A stretch of 64,000 nt of DNA from Trifolium pratense (Eukaryota; Streptophyta; Magnoliopsida; Fabales; Fabaceae): positions 17,380,337-17,444,336 of the forward strand of contig NC_060064.1 of the NCBI RefSeq assembly GCF_020283565.1, written 5' to 3'. Positions 1 through 11,010 of the stretch are shown here, one piece after another (the stretch's first letter is position 1; the number at the start of each line of letters is the position of its first letter). The notes beneath the pieces were generated by a model. That model saw only the letters and a list, made by a program, of their open reading frames with translations. It was not told the origin of the DNA and ran no database searches. A program made the position numbers and the translations under genes.

Positions 1-13
1 AAAAAATCTTGTT

Positions 14-194
14 AAAAAGTGTTCCTAGGACACTATTTAAGTACTCCGTATTTCATTTAAAGAAACTATATTTATTCATGGTGAAATATTTTAATTTTCA
101 ATGTGTTGACTTTATATATTTTTATAAAAATTTCACAAAAACTTACTACTATTTAATATGCTTAAAGAGTGCCCTGAGACACTTGTTAGAAATT
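14..194. repeat. MITE-like inverted repeat
   Basis: Two inverted arms of about 30 bp, at 14-43 and 166-194, read as the same sequence on opposite strands with several mismatches; the core resembles AAGTGTCCTAGGACACT. A single arm of the same family, with a cleaner GTGCCCCGGGGCAC core, occurs at about 9928-9962. This is a small non-autonomous DNA element about 300 bp upstream of the HD-Zip start. No target duplication was resolved because the window begins here. Confidence 0.45.
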
Positions 195-506
195 TTCCTT
201 AAAAAAAAAAAAGAAAGAATGTTGGCAGCAATACTCAATATTTAAGGATGCTTCTATCTTACCTTAGCGTATGTCTCCCTTTACCTATTTATTTTTTCCT
301 TGGGCAAAATAAATAAATATTTGTGACTTTCCTTTGTTTTGAAACACAAAATCACATATTTATAACCTTTGCTTGTGCTTCCTAACTCTACAATCTAGAA
401 CACTACACCTTTTGCTTTGTCAAAAACCTTGTCTTCACTTTGGAATATCACTTTCCAATTTTTGAACCCCATAGCATATAGCAAAGCATCTTAATTAAGT
501 TCAAAG

Positions 507-1969
507 ATGGAGCTAGCTTTGAGCTTAGGAGACACACCAAAACCATTTTCTTTGTTTGAAAATCCCAACAAAGGTTTCTCCACAGTACTTGAACAAGCTC
601 AAAAATCCTTAGATGAAAAAAGAGGTTCATCAGATCCACCAATTCAGCTCAACCTTCTTCCTTCAACACCGGTTCATCCTTCTCCTCATCAAATTCCTTG
701 GCTCAACCATGCACGTAAACACCTCTCTTTTCTCTTGTATTACTTTTTTTTTTATAGACAAATGTTAGTAATTAAGTTTTTTTTTTTTTTTTTACGGCAG
801 TGGGTGTGGAAACTGCGAGCGTGACAAATGCTAACCGATTCCGGTTGGCGTCCGTGGAAGATACTACGGACGAGGGAGCTGCAGTTTCATCCCCAAATAG
901 CGCAGCGTCATCTTTTCGAATGGATTTCTCTATCATGAATGGTAATTGTGATGCTAGAAACAATAGCCATGAGGGGGGTGTCGATAGCGATGATGATGAA
1001 AATGGATCCACTAGGAAGAAACTCAGATTATCTAAAGAGCAATCGGCTTTTCTTGAAGAAACTTTCAAAGAACACACCACTCTCAATCCTGTAAGAACAA
1101 CATTTCATGTTATCTCTTTTATTTTTGTGATATATATTTGAATAGATTGTTCAAAAAAATAAAATTTGAATAGAATTAAACTTATCATTTTATTGATTAA
1201 ATATTTCTATATTGTGCAACAAATGAAAAAAAAAAAATTCAATTCCATCCCATCCCATTTACTCAAAATTGAGGGAGTAACACATCTTCCATTAATTTAT
1301 TCAACATTCCTAAGATAAACACACCAAATATTAGAATTAATAATATTTTTATTTAATTATTCTTTAATCAATCTAAGCATATATTGTTACTTCTTAATTG
1401 TTATTTTTTAATATCTCATTAATCTTAATATATTTTATTTTTAATTCAAAATATGCAGAAACAAAAACTTGCTCTTGCAAAACAATTAAATCTTCGTCCA
1501 CGTCAAGTAGAAGTTTGGTTTCAGAATAGAAGAGCAAGGTAAGATACTACTAACATTTAAGAATTAGTAATAGAAAGTACCCTTCACATTATCTTTTGTT
1601 TATATTTTTATTTAAATTTTATTATAAAAAAAATTATATTTATTTTTTCATATTAAAAAACTATATTTATTTGTTTTTTTCCTAATATAAAATTATAAAT
1701 AACTATACAGGACAAAATTAAAGCAAACAGAGGTGGATTGTGAGTACTTAAAAAAATGTTGTGAAACTCTAACAGAAGAAAATAGAAGGTTACAAAAGGA
1801 GCTTCAAGAATTAAGAGCTTTGAAAACTTCTCAACCATTTTACATGCAACTTCCAGCTACTACACTCACTATGTGTCCCTCTTGTGAGAGGGTTGCCACC
1901 AACACCACCGGAGCAGCCGCCACCAAAAATACCGCCTCGATCATCGCCGACGGGCGCCACCAAAATTAA
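507..1969 (+). CDS. HAT14: HD-Zip class II transcription factor, HAT14-like
   Basis: Nuclear DNA-binding repressor of the homeodomain-leucine zipper II family. Exons read as 507-714, 801-1090, 1459-1538 and 1711-1969, all GT-AG and in phase, giving 278 aa. The N-terminus starts MELALSLGD, with an LxLxL EAR-type repression motif. An acidic linker (DDDENGS) leads into the homeodomain (starts [10 protein letters not shown]; helix 3 has [11 protein letters not shown]), which runs straight into the leucine zipper (heptad L residues from [13 protein letters not shown] to ELRAL). The class II signature CPSCE follows the zipper (CPSCERVAT). The start, the DENGS-RKKLRLS junction and the [17 protein letters not shown] tail match what I recall of Arabidopsis HAT14 better than HAT22 or HAT4. 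Family knowledge: class II members bind CAAT(C/G)ATTG-type sites and many act in shade and auxin responses. The exact orthologue is an inference. Confidence 0.93.
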
Positions 1970-2551
1970 TAATGATGGCTCTCTAAAGTCTCTCCCATGC
2001 GTCTCTTGGGAAGCCCAAAATATTGTCTTTACTAATGGACAGGCCCAGTGTAGCAGGCCCAGTAGGCCCATCTGATTGTTTTATGATATGATTGGCCAAA
2101 TTTTCGTATTTTAGGTATAATTAATTAATGAGAGTTATTATATGAAAGAGGACAAAGACCTTTATTTTTTAACCTTTCTGTACATTTATTTTTCTAGTTT
2201 TTTATTTGTTTTTTTTTATTCGTTTGTTTTGTTCGTTAGTAGCTACAGTGCAATTCATGGAAAGAATGACCTTTTTGTTTGTCAAGTACTACAATGATTT
2301 TGTCGATGAAAACGTGAAATGAAACCCATGTTTTATTTCTTAACATGTCGGGTTGCGGATAAATTAATGTTACTTGTTTTATGCTTTCATGATTTACATG
2401 TTAGGAATTAGGATACTTTCATTTCATAGTTTATAAGTAACTTACAAGTCGAACTAAACTGTTTTTTAAGGTAAGCCGAACTGTTACACCTACTTTCTTG
2501 GACTTAAAAATACATGTTACATGTTACAAGTTTCTTCGAGGGCATCCCATA
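1970..2551. other. HD-Zip 3' flank
   Basis: 3' UTR and downstream spacer of the HD-Zip gene, AT-rich towards the right. A small overlapping frame at 1884-2075 is an alternate reading of the last exon and is not supported as a gene. Nothing else seen. Confidence 0.4.
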
Positions 2552-2560
2552 AAATTAAAA

Positions 2561-3283
2561 GGCTTAAATGCAGTTTTGGTCCCTCAAGTTTCACAATTGC
2601 TTGATTTTGGTCCCTCACATTTCAATTGCTTGATTTTAACCCCCTACGTTTCGCAATTGCTTGATTTTAGCCCTCCAGGTTTCAATTGCTCGATTTTGGC
2701 CCTCCAAGTTTACCCCCTTTTGCATTTGCTAGCCCCCCGTTGATTTTTTTGACTAAAAATTGTTTATGTGACATTTTAAAAAAAAAATTAAAATATGTTT
2801 TTTAATTAAAAAAATTAAAAAATAATGATATTTGCTTTTATAAAAATGTATTAAAAATTGTTTTTTTTAATAAAAGGTTTAATATTTCTTTTTTATTTAA
2901 AAAAAATTTTACAAAGTTTTTTAAAAAATAGTTCATAATTTTTTTTTACTTTTTTATATAACAAAATTATTTTATAAACTACATATAATAAAAAAATATT
3001 TTATAATTTAGTTTTTAAAAAACAATTTGTAATTTATTTATATATTTTTAAATACTTATTTAATTTAAAAATGCCACATAACCAATTTTTAATCAAAAAG
3101 TTCAACAGGGGCTAGCAAATGCAAAAGGGGGTAAACTTGGAGGACCAAAATCGAGCAATTGAAACTTGGAGGGCTAAAATCGAGCAATTGTGAAACTTAG
3201 GGGATTAAAATCAAGCAATTGAAACGTGGGGGGCCAAAATCAAGCAATTGTGAAACTTGGGGGACCAAAACTGCATTTAAGCC
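2561..3283. mobile_element. Non-autonomous Mutator-like foldback element with iterated TIRs
   Basis: A 723-bp element whose ends are long inverted repeats of about 190 bp, starting GGCTTAAATGCAGTTTTGG and ending in its reverse complement. Flanks at 2552-2560 and 3284-3292 agree at 8 of 9 bases (AAATTAAAA, TAATTAAAA), as expected for a 9-bp Mutator-type duplication. Each arm consists of about five degenerate copies of a 26-27 bp unit built on TTTCAATTGCTTGATTTTGG. The centre is AT-rich with no ORF. The terminal 17 bases are shared with the element at 10509-13108. Confidence 0.8.
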
Positions 3284-3704
3284 TAATTAAAACGATACAG
3301 AGAAGTTTCGCATGACTCCTGCGCAAGGATGACGCGCACAAAAAAATACATGTTACAAGTGTGTAATTAATTTAATTTGATTTTTTCATAAATTATAATA
3401 ATGCATGTGAATAGTGATTTAAATTACATGAATTATAATAATGCAACTCAATCTGTCCTACTGAAAAGGAAAAAAAATGATTAATTTGCACCTCTTAAAA
3501 TACCAGTACATGTGCATTTGAATAACCTTAAACACCTTAAAACTATTACAAACCAACAGAAAACCAACAAAGTATTTTATTATTGTAACACACAATCAAT
3601 ATTTGTTTTGTTGATTTGGTTATTCTTCAAATTCTGAAACTAATCATATCTTCAATCTTATTCGCCGTTATTTCTATCAATAATTTATTAACCAATGAAT
3701 AAAG

Positions 3705-4007
3705 TGTCAAATAACCGATTATCCCAAAAGCTTCAGCTGTTAAGATGAAGCTATATCAATGGTTTTATATTATTTCTAACACGCTCCCTCACGCAAGAGC
3801 CCATTTGGGCTTGAAGCGTGGATAATGCATAGGTCCACCTACCATATGCTTAAATTCCACTTTTTAATTAGAAAGTGAGGGGAGCGGGGATCGAACTCAA
3901 GACCTCTTAGTCACAGAGGCTCTGATACCATGTCAAATAACTGATTATCCCAAAAACTTAAGCTGTTAGGATGAAGCTATATCAATAGTTTTATATTATT
4001 TCTAACA
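3705..4007 (-). mobile_element. TRIM retrotransposon, complete (family A)
   Basis: Terminal-repeat retrotransposon in miniature, 303 bp, no coding capacity. The two 77-bp LTRs (3705-3781 and 3931-4007) read TG...CA on the minus strand. Next to the internal edge of the 5' LTR (minus strand) lies TGGTATCAGAGCC, the primer site for initiator Met tRNA. A purine-rich GAGGGAGCG precedes the 3' LTR. The flanks are a perfect 5-bp duplication, TAAAG (3700-3704, 4008-4012). The internal part also has a B-box-like GTTCGATCCCC next to the primer site. Related copies are at 25879-27362 and 49545-49621. Confidence 0.9.
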
Positions 4008-4310
4008 TAAAGGTATCCTGCTAATGGTAAAATGATAAAGGTATCTGATATAGGCCTTCATGACCAATGAATTCCTAAATGTGAACTAATTAACCATATA
4101 AATCAAATTATTTAAAGATGATACGAAGTTAATTAATCACCAAACAATAATGAATTTGCTTAGATGGAATGACTAAACATGGAATCAATTCATCTGATTG
4201 TACAAGTCTCATCTTGCTAATATATAATCAATTTTTTGTTAAAACTTGCATATTATCATGCTATACTGGGTGCTTTAAGAAAGTTCAAAATAGAAAGAAG
4301 CTATTTCAAC

Positions 4311-7300
4311 TGTTAGTAGTATGTTAGTAGCTGTTTTAGTATATGGGCTTAGTCTAGTAGCTTTGGGCCTTGCATTTGTATCAAGCCCATTGCCTTATGT
4401 TGTAATGCCTATATAAAGGTGTGTATTGAGCAATTTATCAATTAATGAGAAAGCCTTTACAACATGTGGTATCAGAGCCTAAAGACCAGGCCTAGCTCCA
4501 AGAAAACTGCAGTTTCATCTTGGTTAGTTGTAACCGTTTTTTCACTTTTCCGGCGACCGTTATAACCACTCATTCTTTCTTCTCCGGCGAGCTACTCTTC
4601 CTTCTTGCATTCTCAACGATCCTTGTTCATTCTTTTCACTCCATTCATGGCAGAAAACTCCACTTTTCTTCCAACCTCTGTACCTAAGTTTGATGGCTAC
4701 TATGAGCATTGGTCAATGCTTATGGAAAATCTAATCCGGTCGAAAGAACTTTGGTCTTTGATAGAAACTGGTATCACGGTGGCTCCTCCCAATGCCACAG
4801 CTGAGCAGCTCAAAGTTGCCAATGAAAGCAAGCTTCAAGATTTGAAAGTCAAGAACTATCTTTTTCAGTCTATCGATCGCACGATTTTGGAAACGATGTT
4901 GGTTCGTGATACAGCTAAGAATATCTGGGATGCAATGAAACTTAGGTATCAAGGCTCAACCAAAGTGAAACGTGCTCAGTTACAGGCCTTGCGAAGAGAG
5001 TTTGAGCTTCTTGAGATGAAAGAAGGTGAGTCAGTGAATGATTTCTTCTCAAGAACACTTACTATAGCTAATCGGATGACAGCACAGGGAGAAAGAATGG
5101 AGCAACACACTATAGTGGAGAAGATTCTTAGATCTATGGCACCTAAATTCAACTATGTAGTTTGCTCGATTGAGCAATCAAATGATGTGACTAGTCTTTC
5201 CATTGAAGAATTGCAGAGTAATCTTTTGGTTCATGAGCAACGCATGCGTGGCCAACAAGTTAATCTTGAAGAACAAGCTCTTAAGATCTCAAATGGTGGT
5301 AGAGGATCTGGTAATGGAAGGGGTCGAGGTAGAAATTCCAGCAGAGGTAGGGGGAGAGGAAGGCAGAATCTTGAAGCAATTGAATGCTACAAGTGCCACA
5401 AACTTGGACACTATCAAAGTGCTTGCCCAGATTGGGGTGATAGTGTCAACTATACTGAATTTGATCAGGAAGAGGAATTTCTTCTAATGGCTACAACTGA
5501 ACAAAATCAAGAAATCAGAGAAGAAACTTGGTATTTGGACTCAGGATGCAGCAATCACATGATAGGGAATAAAGATTGGCTATTTGATTTTGATGCTTCA
5601 TTCAAAGATTCCGTGAAATTAGGTAATGATGCAAAGATGGCTGTTATGGGAAAAGGGAATGTCAAATTGCTTATCAATGGAAAGGTGCATGTAATTACCA
5701 ATGTGTATTATCTCCCTGGTTTAAGCACAAATCTGCTGAGTGTAGGCCAATTACAAGAAAGAAATGTGACAATTGTTTTCAAAAACAATACTTGCAAAGG
5801 ATATGTTGATGAAAGAGGACTGATTTTCTCAACTACAATGACTGCAAACAGGATGTTCTTGCTCACTGCACCTGTCATTATTCCAATGTGCCTGCAGGCT
5901 TCAAAACAAGAGAGAACTCAACTTTGGCACCATAGATATGGACATTTGAGTATCAACGGCCTGAAACTTCTAACCAAATTGAAGATGGTTAATGGACTGC
6001 CTGAATTGGGAGATATGGAAGAAAAATGTTCAGATTGCTTGTCAGGCAAGCAACAAAGAGCAGCCATGCCAAAACAAGCCAAATGGAGAGCAACAGAAAA
6101 ACTCCAACTTGTCCATTCAGACATTTGTGGACCAATAAATCCAAGTTCAAATGGTGGTAAAAGGTATTTCATAACCTTTACTGATGATTTTTCTAGGAAA
6201 ACTTGGGTTTATCTGTTAAAAGAAAAGTCAGAAGCTTTTGATATGTTCAAAAACTTCAAGGCATTGGTTGAAAATGAGTCTAGCAGTAAGATACAGTGTT
6301 TAAGAACAGATAGGGGAGGGGAGTATACATCAAATGATTTCAATGAATTTTGCATATCACATGGTATTAAGAGACAATTAACTGCTGCATATACTCCACA
6401 ACAAAATGGAGTCTCTGAAAGAAAAAATAGAACCCTCTTGAACATTGTTAGAAGCATGTTGGCCAGTAGAAGTGTTCCTAAGAGATTTTGGCCAGAAGCA
6501 CTAAAATGGAGTACTCACATTATGAATAGAAGTCCTACTGTATCTGTCAAAAATAAGACCCCTGAAGAATGTTGGAGTGGTATTAAACCTTCTGTGAATC
6601 ATTTCAGGATATTTGGATGCATTGCATATGCACATGTGCCAGATAATCATAGAAGAAAGCTGGACAATAAAAGCATCAAATGTGTTCACTTAGGCTTAAG
6701 TGAAGAATCAAAGGCCTATAAGTTGTATGATCCAAGTAACAACAAGATTGTGATAAGCAGGGATGTTGTCTTTGATGAGGCAAAATCATGGAATTGGGAT
6801 AAGAAGCAACAAAAGGTTAGCATTGAAGGTATAATACCAGTTAATGATGAAGAAGTTGCTGCAGTAGACAATAATGAAGCTCATGATAACAATAATACTC
6901 CAATACAAGATATAGATATGGATATTGGTTATGACAGCACAGATGCTGAAGATGAACCAACAGAAGGAACAAGCAACAATAGTGAAGATGAAAATGTGCA
7001 ATTGGGAAAGAGAATAAGAAAACCACCTAGTCATTTTGAAGATTTTGTAATGGGTCCAGAAGCTGAAGAGGAGCAAGAATTGCAAAATCTTGCTGTCTAC
7101 AGTAGTCTTGAGGATCCATACACTTATGATGAGGCCAGTCAAAAGCAAGTGTGGAGAGATGCTATGGATGCTGAAATTCAAGCTATAGAGGACAACAACA
7201 CTTGGGAACTAACAAATCTGCCTGAAGGTTCAAAAGCTATTGGAGTCAAATGGGTCTTTAAGACTAAATACAATGAAACTGGAAAGATTGACAAATACAA

Positions 7301-8860
7301 GGCCAGATTAGTTGCTAAAGGATACACACAAAAGTATGGAATTGATTATAATGAAGTTTTTGCACCAGTTGCAAGGTGGGAAACTATCAGAACTGTGTTA
7401 GCTTTAGCTGCAAGTAAAGGGTGGTGTGTGTATCAGCTGGATGTCAAAAGTGCATTTCTACATGGAGATTTATCTGAGGATATCTATGTGGAACAACCAT
7501 TAGGATACCAGGATGGTGATCAAAGGAAGGTGTATAAATTGAAAAAAGCATTGTATGGGTTGAAACAAGCTCTCAGGGCTTGGTATAGCAAGATTGAAGC
7601 TCATTTCATAGTTGAAGGATTTGAAAAGTGCCCTTCTGAACATACACTATTTGTCAAACACAGTGACAATGGTGACAGTCTTATAGTCAGTGTGTATGTA
7701 GATGACTTAATAGTCACTGGAAGTAATCAAAGCCTTATTGATTCTTTCAAGCAGTCAATGACAAGGAAATTTGCTATGTCAGATTTGGGTAAAATGAAAT
7801 TCTTTCTTGGATTTGAAGTATGCCAAACTGATGAAGGAATCTTCATTCACCAGAAGAAGTATGCCTCAGAAATATTAGCAAAATTTGGAATGGAAGATTG
7901 CAATGCAGTCAGCAGTCCCATTGTAACTGGTTGTAAGCTAGTGAAAAATGAGGCAGGTAAAGCTAGTGATGAAACTCAGTACAAGCAAATGGTTGGAAGT
8001 TTGATGTATTTGCTTGCTACTAGGCCTGACCTAGCTTACTCAGTGTGTCTTGTAGCTAGATTCATGGAAAGGCCAACTGAAATGCACATAGCAGCAGTCA
8101 AAAGGATTATGAGGTATGTTAAAGGCACAGTGGGTTATGGCTTGCTATACAAGAAAACTGGTATGGAATTGCAACTCAATGGATGGACAGATTCTGATTA
8201 TGCAGGGGATCTTGATGACAGAAAAAGTACATCAGGATATGTTTTTATGTTAGGAAATGGTGCTATTTCATGGTCTTCCAAAAAGCAGCCCATTGTGACT
8301 CTTTCAACAACAGAGGCTGAATTTATTGCTGCAGCCTCATGCTCTTGTCAATGTATCTGGATCAACAATGTGCTGAAGCATCTGAAGGTTAAGCAAAACA
8401 AGTCTACTATGATTCACTGTGATAATAGCTCCTCCATCAAGTTGTCAAAAAATCCCATTTTACATGGAAGATGTAAACATATAGATGTTAGATTCCACTT
8501 TCTTAGAGACCTTGTTAAAGATGGAGTCATTGAATTGGTGCATTGCAAGTCTCAAGATCAGTTGGCAGATGTTATGACTAAGCCATTGAAGCTGGATACC
8601 TTCTGCAAACTTAGAAGTAGCTTGGGAATGATTGATTTGGTTTGTTTAAACTGAATTTGTGCATGATATGCTTGACTGTCAAATGAGTATTCAGTTTAAG
8701 GGAGGGTGTTAGTAGTATGTTAGTATCTGTTTTAGTATATGGGCTTAGTCTAGTAGCTTTGGGCCTTGCATTTGTATCAAGCCCATTGCCTTATGTTGTA
8801 ATGCCTATATAAAGGTGTGTATTGAGCAATTTATCAATTAATGAGAAAGCCTTTACAACA
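4311..8860 (+). mobile_element. Full-length Ty1/copia LTR retrotransposon
   Basis: The LTRs at 4311-4464 and 8707-8860 are 154 bp each, TG...CA, and differ at a single base (AGC in the left, ATC in the right copy, 20 bases in). The 5-bp duplication TCAAC flanks both ends (4306-4310, 8861-8865). The primer site TGGTATCAGAGCC (initiator Met tRNA) begins two bases after the 5' LTR. A polypurine tract AAGGGAGGG lies just before the 3' LTR. The LTR holds a TATA box, CTATATAAAGG (4410-4420). With one open gag-pol frame, this looks like a recent and structurally complete insertion. Confidence 0.97.
4605..8654 (+). CDS. Copia gag-pol polyprotein, single open frame
   Basis: One frame of 1349 codons encodes all copia functions. 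The likelier start is the ATG at 4647 (MAENSTFLP), since the first 14 residues are not typical of gag. In order: UBN2-type gag (about 20-220); Gly/Arg-rich stretch and a CCHC knuckle CYKCHKLGHYQSAC (about 261-274); aspartic protease WYLDSGCSNHM (about 308-318); GAG-pre integrase zinc finger from LWHHRYGHL (about 439); integrase core with HSDICGP, RTDRGGEY and the Glu of NGVSERKN (D about 505, D about 568, E about 604); reverse transcriptase from KWVFKTKYN to YVDDLIVTGS (about 1030); RNase H starting WTDSDYAGD (about 1192) and TLSTTEAEF. There is no stop or frameshift. The usually conserved YGLKQAPRAW reads YGLKQALRAW here. Confidence 0.96.
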   Translation: MHSQRSLFILFTPFMAENSTFLPTSVPKFDGYYEHWSMLMENLIRSKELWSLIETGITVAPPNATAEQLKVANESKLQDLKVKNYLFQSIDRTILETMLVRDTAKNIWDAMKLRYQGSTKVKRAQLQALRREFELLEMKEGESVNDFFSRTLTIANRMTAQGERMEQHTIVEKILRSMAPKFNYVVCSIEQSNDVTSLSIEELQSNLLVHEQRMRGQQVNLEEQALKISNGGRGSGNGRGRGRNSSRGRGRGRQNLEAIECYKCHKLGHYQSACPDWGDSVNYTEFDQEEEFLLMATTEQNQEIREETWYLDSGCSNHMIGNKDWLFDFDASFKDSVKLGNDAKMAVMGKGNVKLLINGKVHVITNVYYLPGLSTNLLSVGQLQERNVTIVFKNNTCKGYVDERGLIFSTTMTANRMFLLTAPVIIPMCLQASKQERTQLWHHRYGHLSINGLKLLTKLKMVNGLPELGDMEEKCSDCLSGKQQRAAMPKQAKWRATEKLQLVHSDICGPINPSSNGGKRYFITFTDDFSRKTWVYLLKEKSEAFDMFKNFKALVENESSSKIQCLRTDRGGEYTSNDFNEFCISHGIKRQLTAAYTPQQNGVSERKNRTLLNIVRSMLASRSVPKRFWPEALKWSTHIMNRSPTVSVKNKTPEECWSGIKPSVNHFRIFGCIAYAHVPDNHRRKLDNKSIKCVHLGLSEESKAYKLYDPSNNKIVISRDVVFDEAKSWNWDKKQQKVSIEGIIPVNDEEVAAVDNNEAHDNNNTPIQDIDMDIGYDSTDAEDEPTEGTSNNSEDENVQLGKRIRKPPSHFEDFVMGPEAEEEQELQNLAVYSSLEDPYTYDEASQKQVWRDAMDAEIQAIEDNNTWELTNLPEGSKAIGVKWVFKTKYNETGKIDKYKARLVAKGYTQKYGIDYNEVFAPVARWETIRTVLALAASKGWCVYQLDVKSAFLHGDLSEDIYVEQPLGYQDGDQRKVYKLKKALYGLKQALRAWYSKIEAHFIVEGFEKCPSEHTLFVKHSDNGDSLIVSVYVDDLIVTGSNQSLIDSFKQSMTRKFAMSDLGKMKFFLGFEVCQTDEGIFIHQKKYASEILAKFGMEDCNAVSSPIVTGCKLVKNEAGKASDETQYKQMVGSLMYLLATRPDLAYSVCLVARFMERPTEMHIAAVKRIMRYVKGTVGYGLLYKKTGMELQLNGWTDSDYAGDLDDRKSTSGYVFMLGNGAISWSSKKQPIVTLSTTEAEFIAAASCSCQCIWINNVLKHLKVKQNKSTMIHCDNSSSIKLSKNPILHGRCKHIDVRFHFLRDLVKDGVIELVHCKSQDQLADVMTKPLKLDTFCKLRSSLGMIDLVCLN

Positions 8861-8865
8861 TCAAC

Positions 8866-10088
8866 ACCAATTCTGATCATTCATATGCTTTTATTTTTCA
8901 GTTTACACTATGAACTGATAACGGTTCGGCTCGATTATTTGCAGTTCGGTTCGATACGGTTTGGCGATTCAATGTGATCAGTCCTACATGGGTGTGTGAA
9001 AAGAATGAACCAATAAAGAAATTATTTTGCATCATCTTTCAAGTTTCGACCTTCAAATGAGGAAAAAAATACTACCTTTTAAATTTTCAATCATCAATGA
9101 CTAATATGAGTACCGATGAGACACTATAAATGTTTTCTTCAAAATTTAGTAATATAGCATTTTAATATTGTTAGTTTTTTTAAAAAAAAAAATGTTTTCT
9201 TTCATTCTTTTGGTGCATGTAAATTTTCATGGTACCAAATTATTATTGTACTCTTTACTTTGAGTTGTTTACTATACAATTCAATCTATCATTTACTTTT
9301 AAGCACTACTGTTCATAGAATTTTAATATCAATAGCATTTAACTCAAATTTTAATATCAGTAGCAAGCTCATTTTGAAGAAACAATATACTTTCAAGAAA
9401 CAATATATACTTTGAAGATGCAGCGGTCATTCTGTTCTTCAATATATAATTTGATTTAAAATGTTTGTAACCCTAACAGTATCTGGATGAGTTGAAGGCA
9501 AAATGTCAAAATTTTGTTTATTTTCTTCAAACATTATCTCACCAACCAAACCCGGCCTAGAAGCACAGGCAACAAGCCCTGTGGCAGCGAGCCTCTTAAA
9601 TTTGAAGGCCTCGAAAAAAAATTATAGGGTAGTAGTATTAGTAAAATTAAGGGTGTAAAAATTAATTATTCCTACAAAATATAAAGCCCACTTTGTCGGG
9701 CCCAATCTGTCAACAAAAAACAAAGCAAACAAACACATTAGACTTGATTGATGAATTTGCTTCAAAAAATGTCATAAAAATGACTCGTCTAAAGTAACTA
9801 CAATGTATTTTATTGTTATTGATTGAATATGGATCTTTTTTATGCTAATTATAAAGATAATTATTTTCTATGTTATTTGCAATTTAAAATTGTAGTGTTT
9901 AACTTTTTGAATAAAAAGTTTCTTTAAATGGAATGTTTAAAGAGTGCCCCGGGGCACTCGTTAGCAAGACCCAAATCTTTATCAATGAAATGAATCTACT
10001 AAAATTAAAGAACACGAGAAATCAATGGATCACAAAAGATATGTAACATATCTGATCTTCTGACAAAGTTGATTTATGCCGAAGCTAC
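8866..10088. other. Intergenic AT-rich spacer
   Basis: No gene seen. It contains an iterated TTCGGTTCGAT-like patch near 8925-8960, an isolated GTGCCCCGGGGCAC repeat arm near 9928-9962, and otherwise low-complexity AT-rich sequence. Confidence 0.35.
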
Positions 10089-11010
10089 TTAGAACATCCA
10101 CAATGGAGTTCCCCAAATTTGAGTATTTAACTGGATCTCACATGTACACATCACTTATTTATTATTTTTTAATAATAGTACCTAATAAGTACTCAATCCC
10201 TCAAATCCAACACCTCTTAAAAAGTTCTAAATCGGTCTCACTAATAACTTTATATCTCATCTATAATACTACATATTTATAAGTAGGTCCCACAAAAATA
10301 TATTATAACGAGGAGAGAGAGAGTACTTATTTGATGAGCAGTACCTATTAGACCATCTCTAATGGTGTAGTACCGCTATTAGGTACTCATGGTACTTATT
10401 AGGTACTATCATTGGAGCACAACACATTTTAGTACTTAATAGGTATCAATTCTAATATAAGAACTCTCTCTCTCTCTTCTTTTTATGGGACCCACTTTAT
10501 TTAATATTGGCTTAAATGCAGTTTTGCCCTCTGTTTTGCTTAACGCGGAATTTTACCCCCCCTGTTTTAAAATGCGGACTTTTACCCCCCCCCCCCTATT
10601 TTAATTTTTGTTGGATTTTGCCCCCCCTTATCATATTAGCTTATGTGGCAGCGCTTATGTGTAATATTTTTTTCCACATCATTAATAAAAAAAAATACAT
10701 ATGTTTCAAAAAAAAAAAATACATATATTCTTTTGCAATTTTTTTTACGGTGCATCCTTTATTTTATTTTTTTTTGTTACAAATGGTGCATCTTTTAAGG
10801 CTACAAAATAGAATGAAAATCACAAATCCTAAAAGTAGAAAACCCTAAACGTAGAAACACAAACGTAGAAAAGGCAACAACTGTTCATCTTCTCATCTCT
10901 GCAACCACTGTCCTTCTCTTCTCACCTTCTCAAACACAACACCTTATCACCGTGTCGTCCTCACCATTCGCCGATTCTCCTCACATCTTCGGTGAAAATA
11001 CAATACGAAA

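Noticed and set aside
9..245. 78-codon frame at the left edge
   Set aside because: Runs through a MITE-like inverted repeat; no protein-like composition.
2561..3283. CRISPR-like array from regularly spaced repeats
   Set aside because: Repeats are contiguous and degenerate, sit in TIRs of a plant MULE, and have no spacers.
3705..4007. tRNA gene from TGGTATCAGAGCC and GTTCGATCCCC
   Set aside because: The first is a primer-binding site between two LTRs; no cloverleaf.
6786..7181. Hydrophobic 131-codon protein on the minus strand
   Set aside because: Antisense shadow of the copia linker between integrase and RT.
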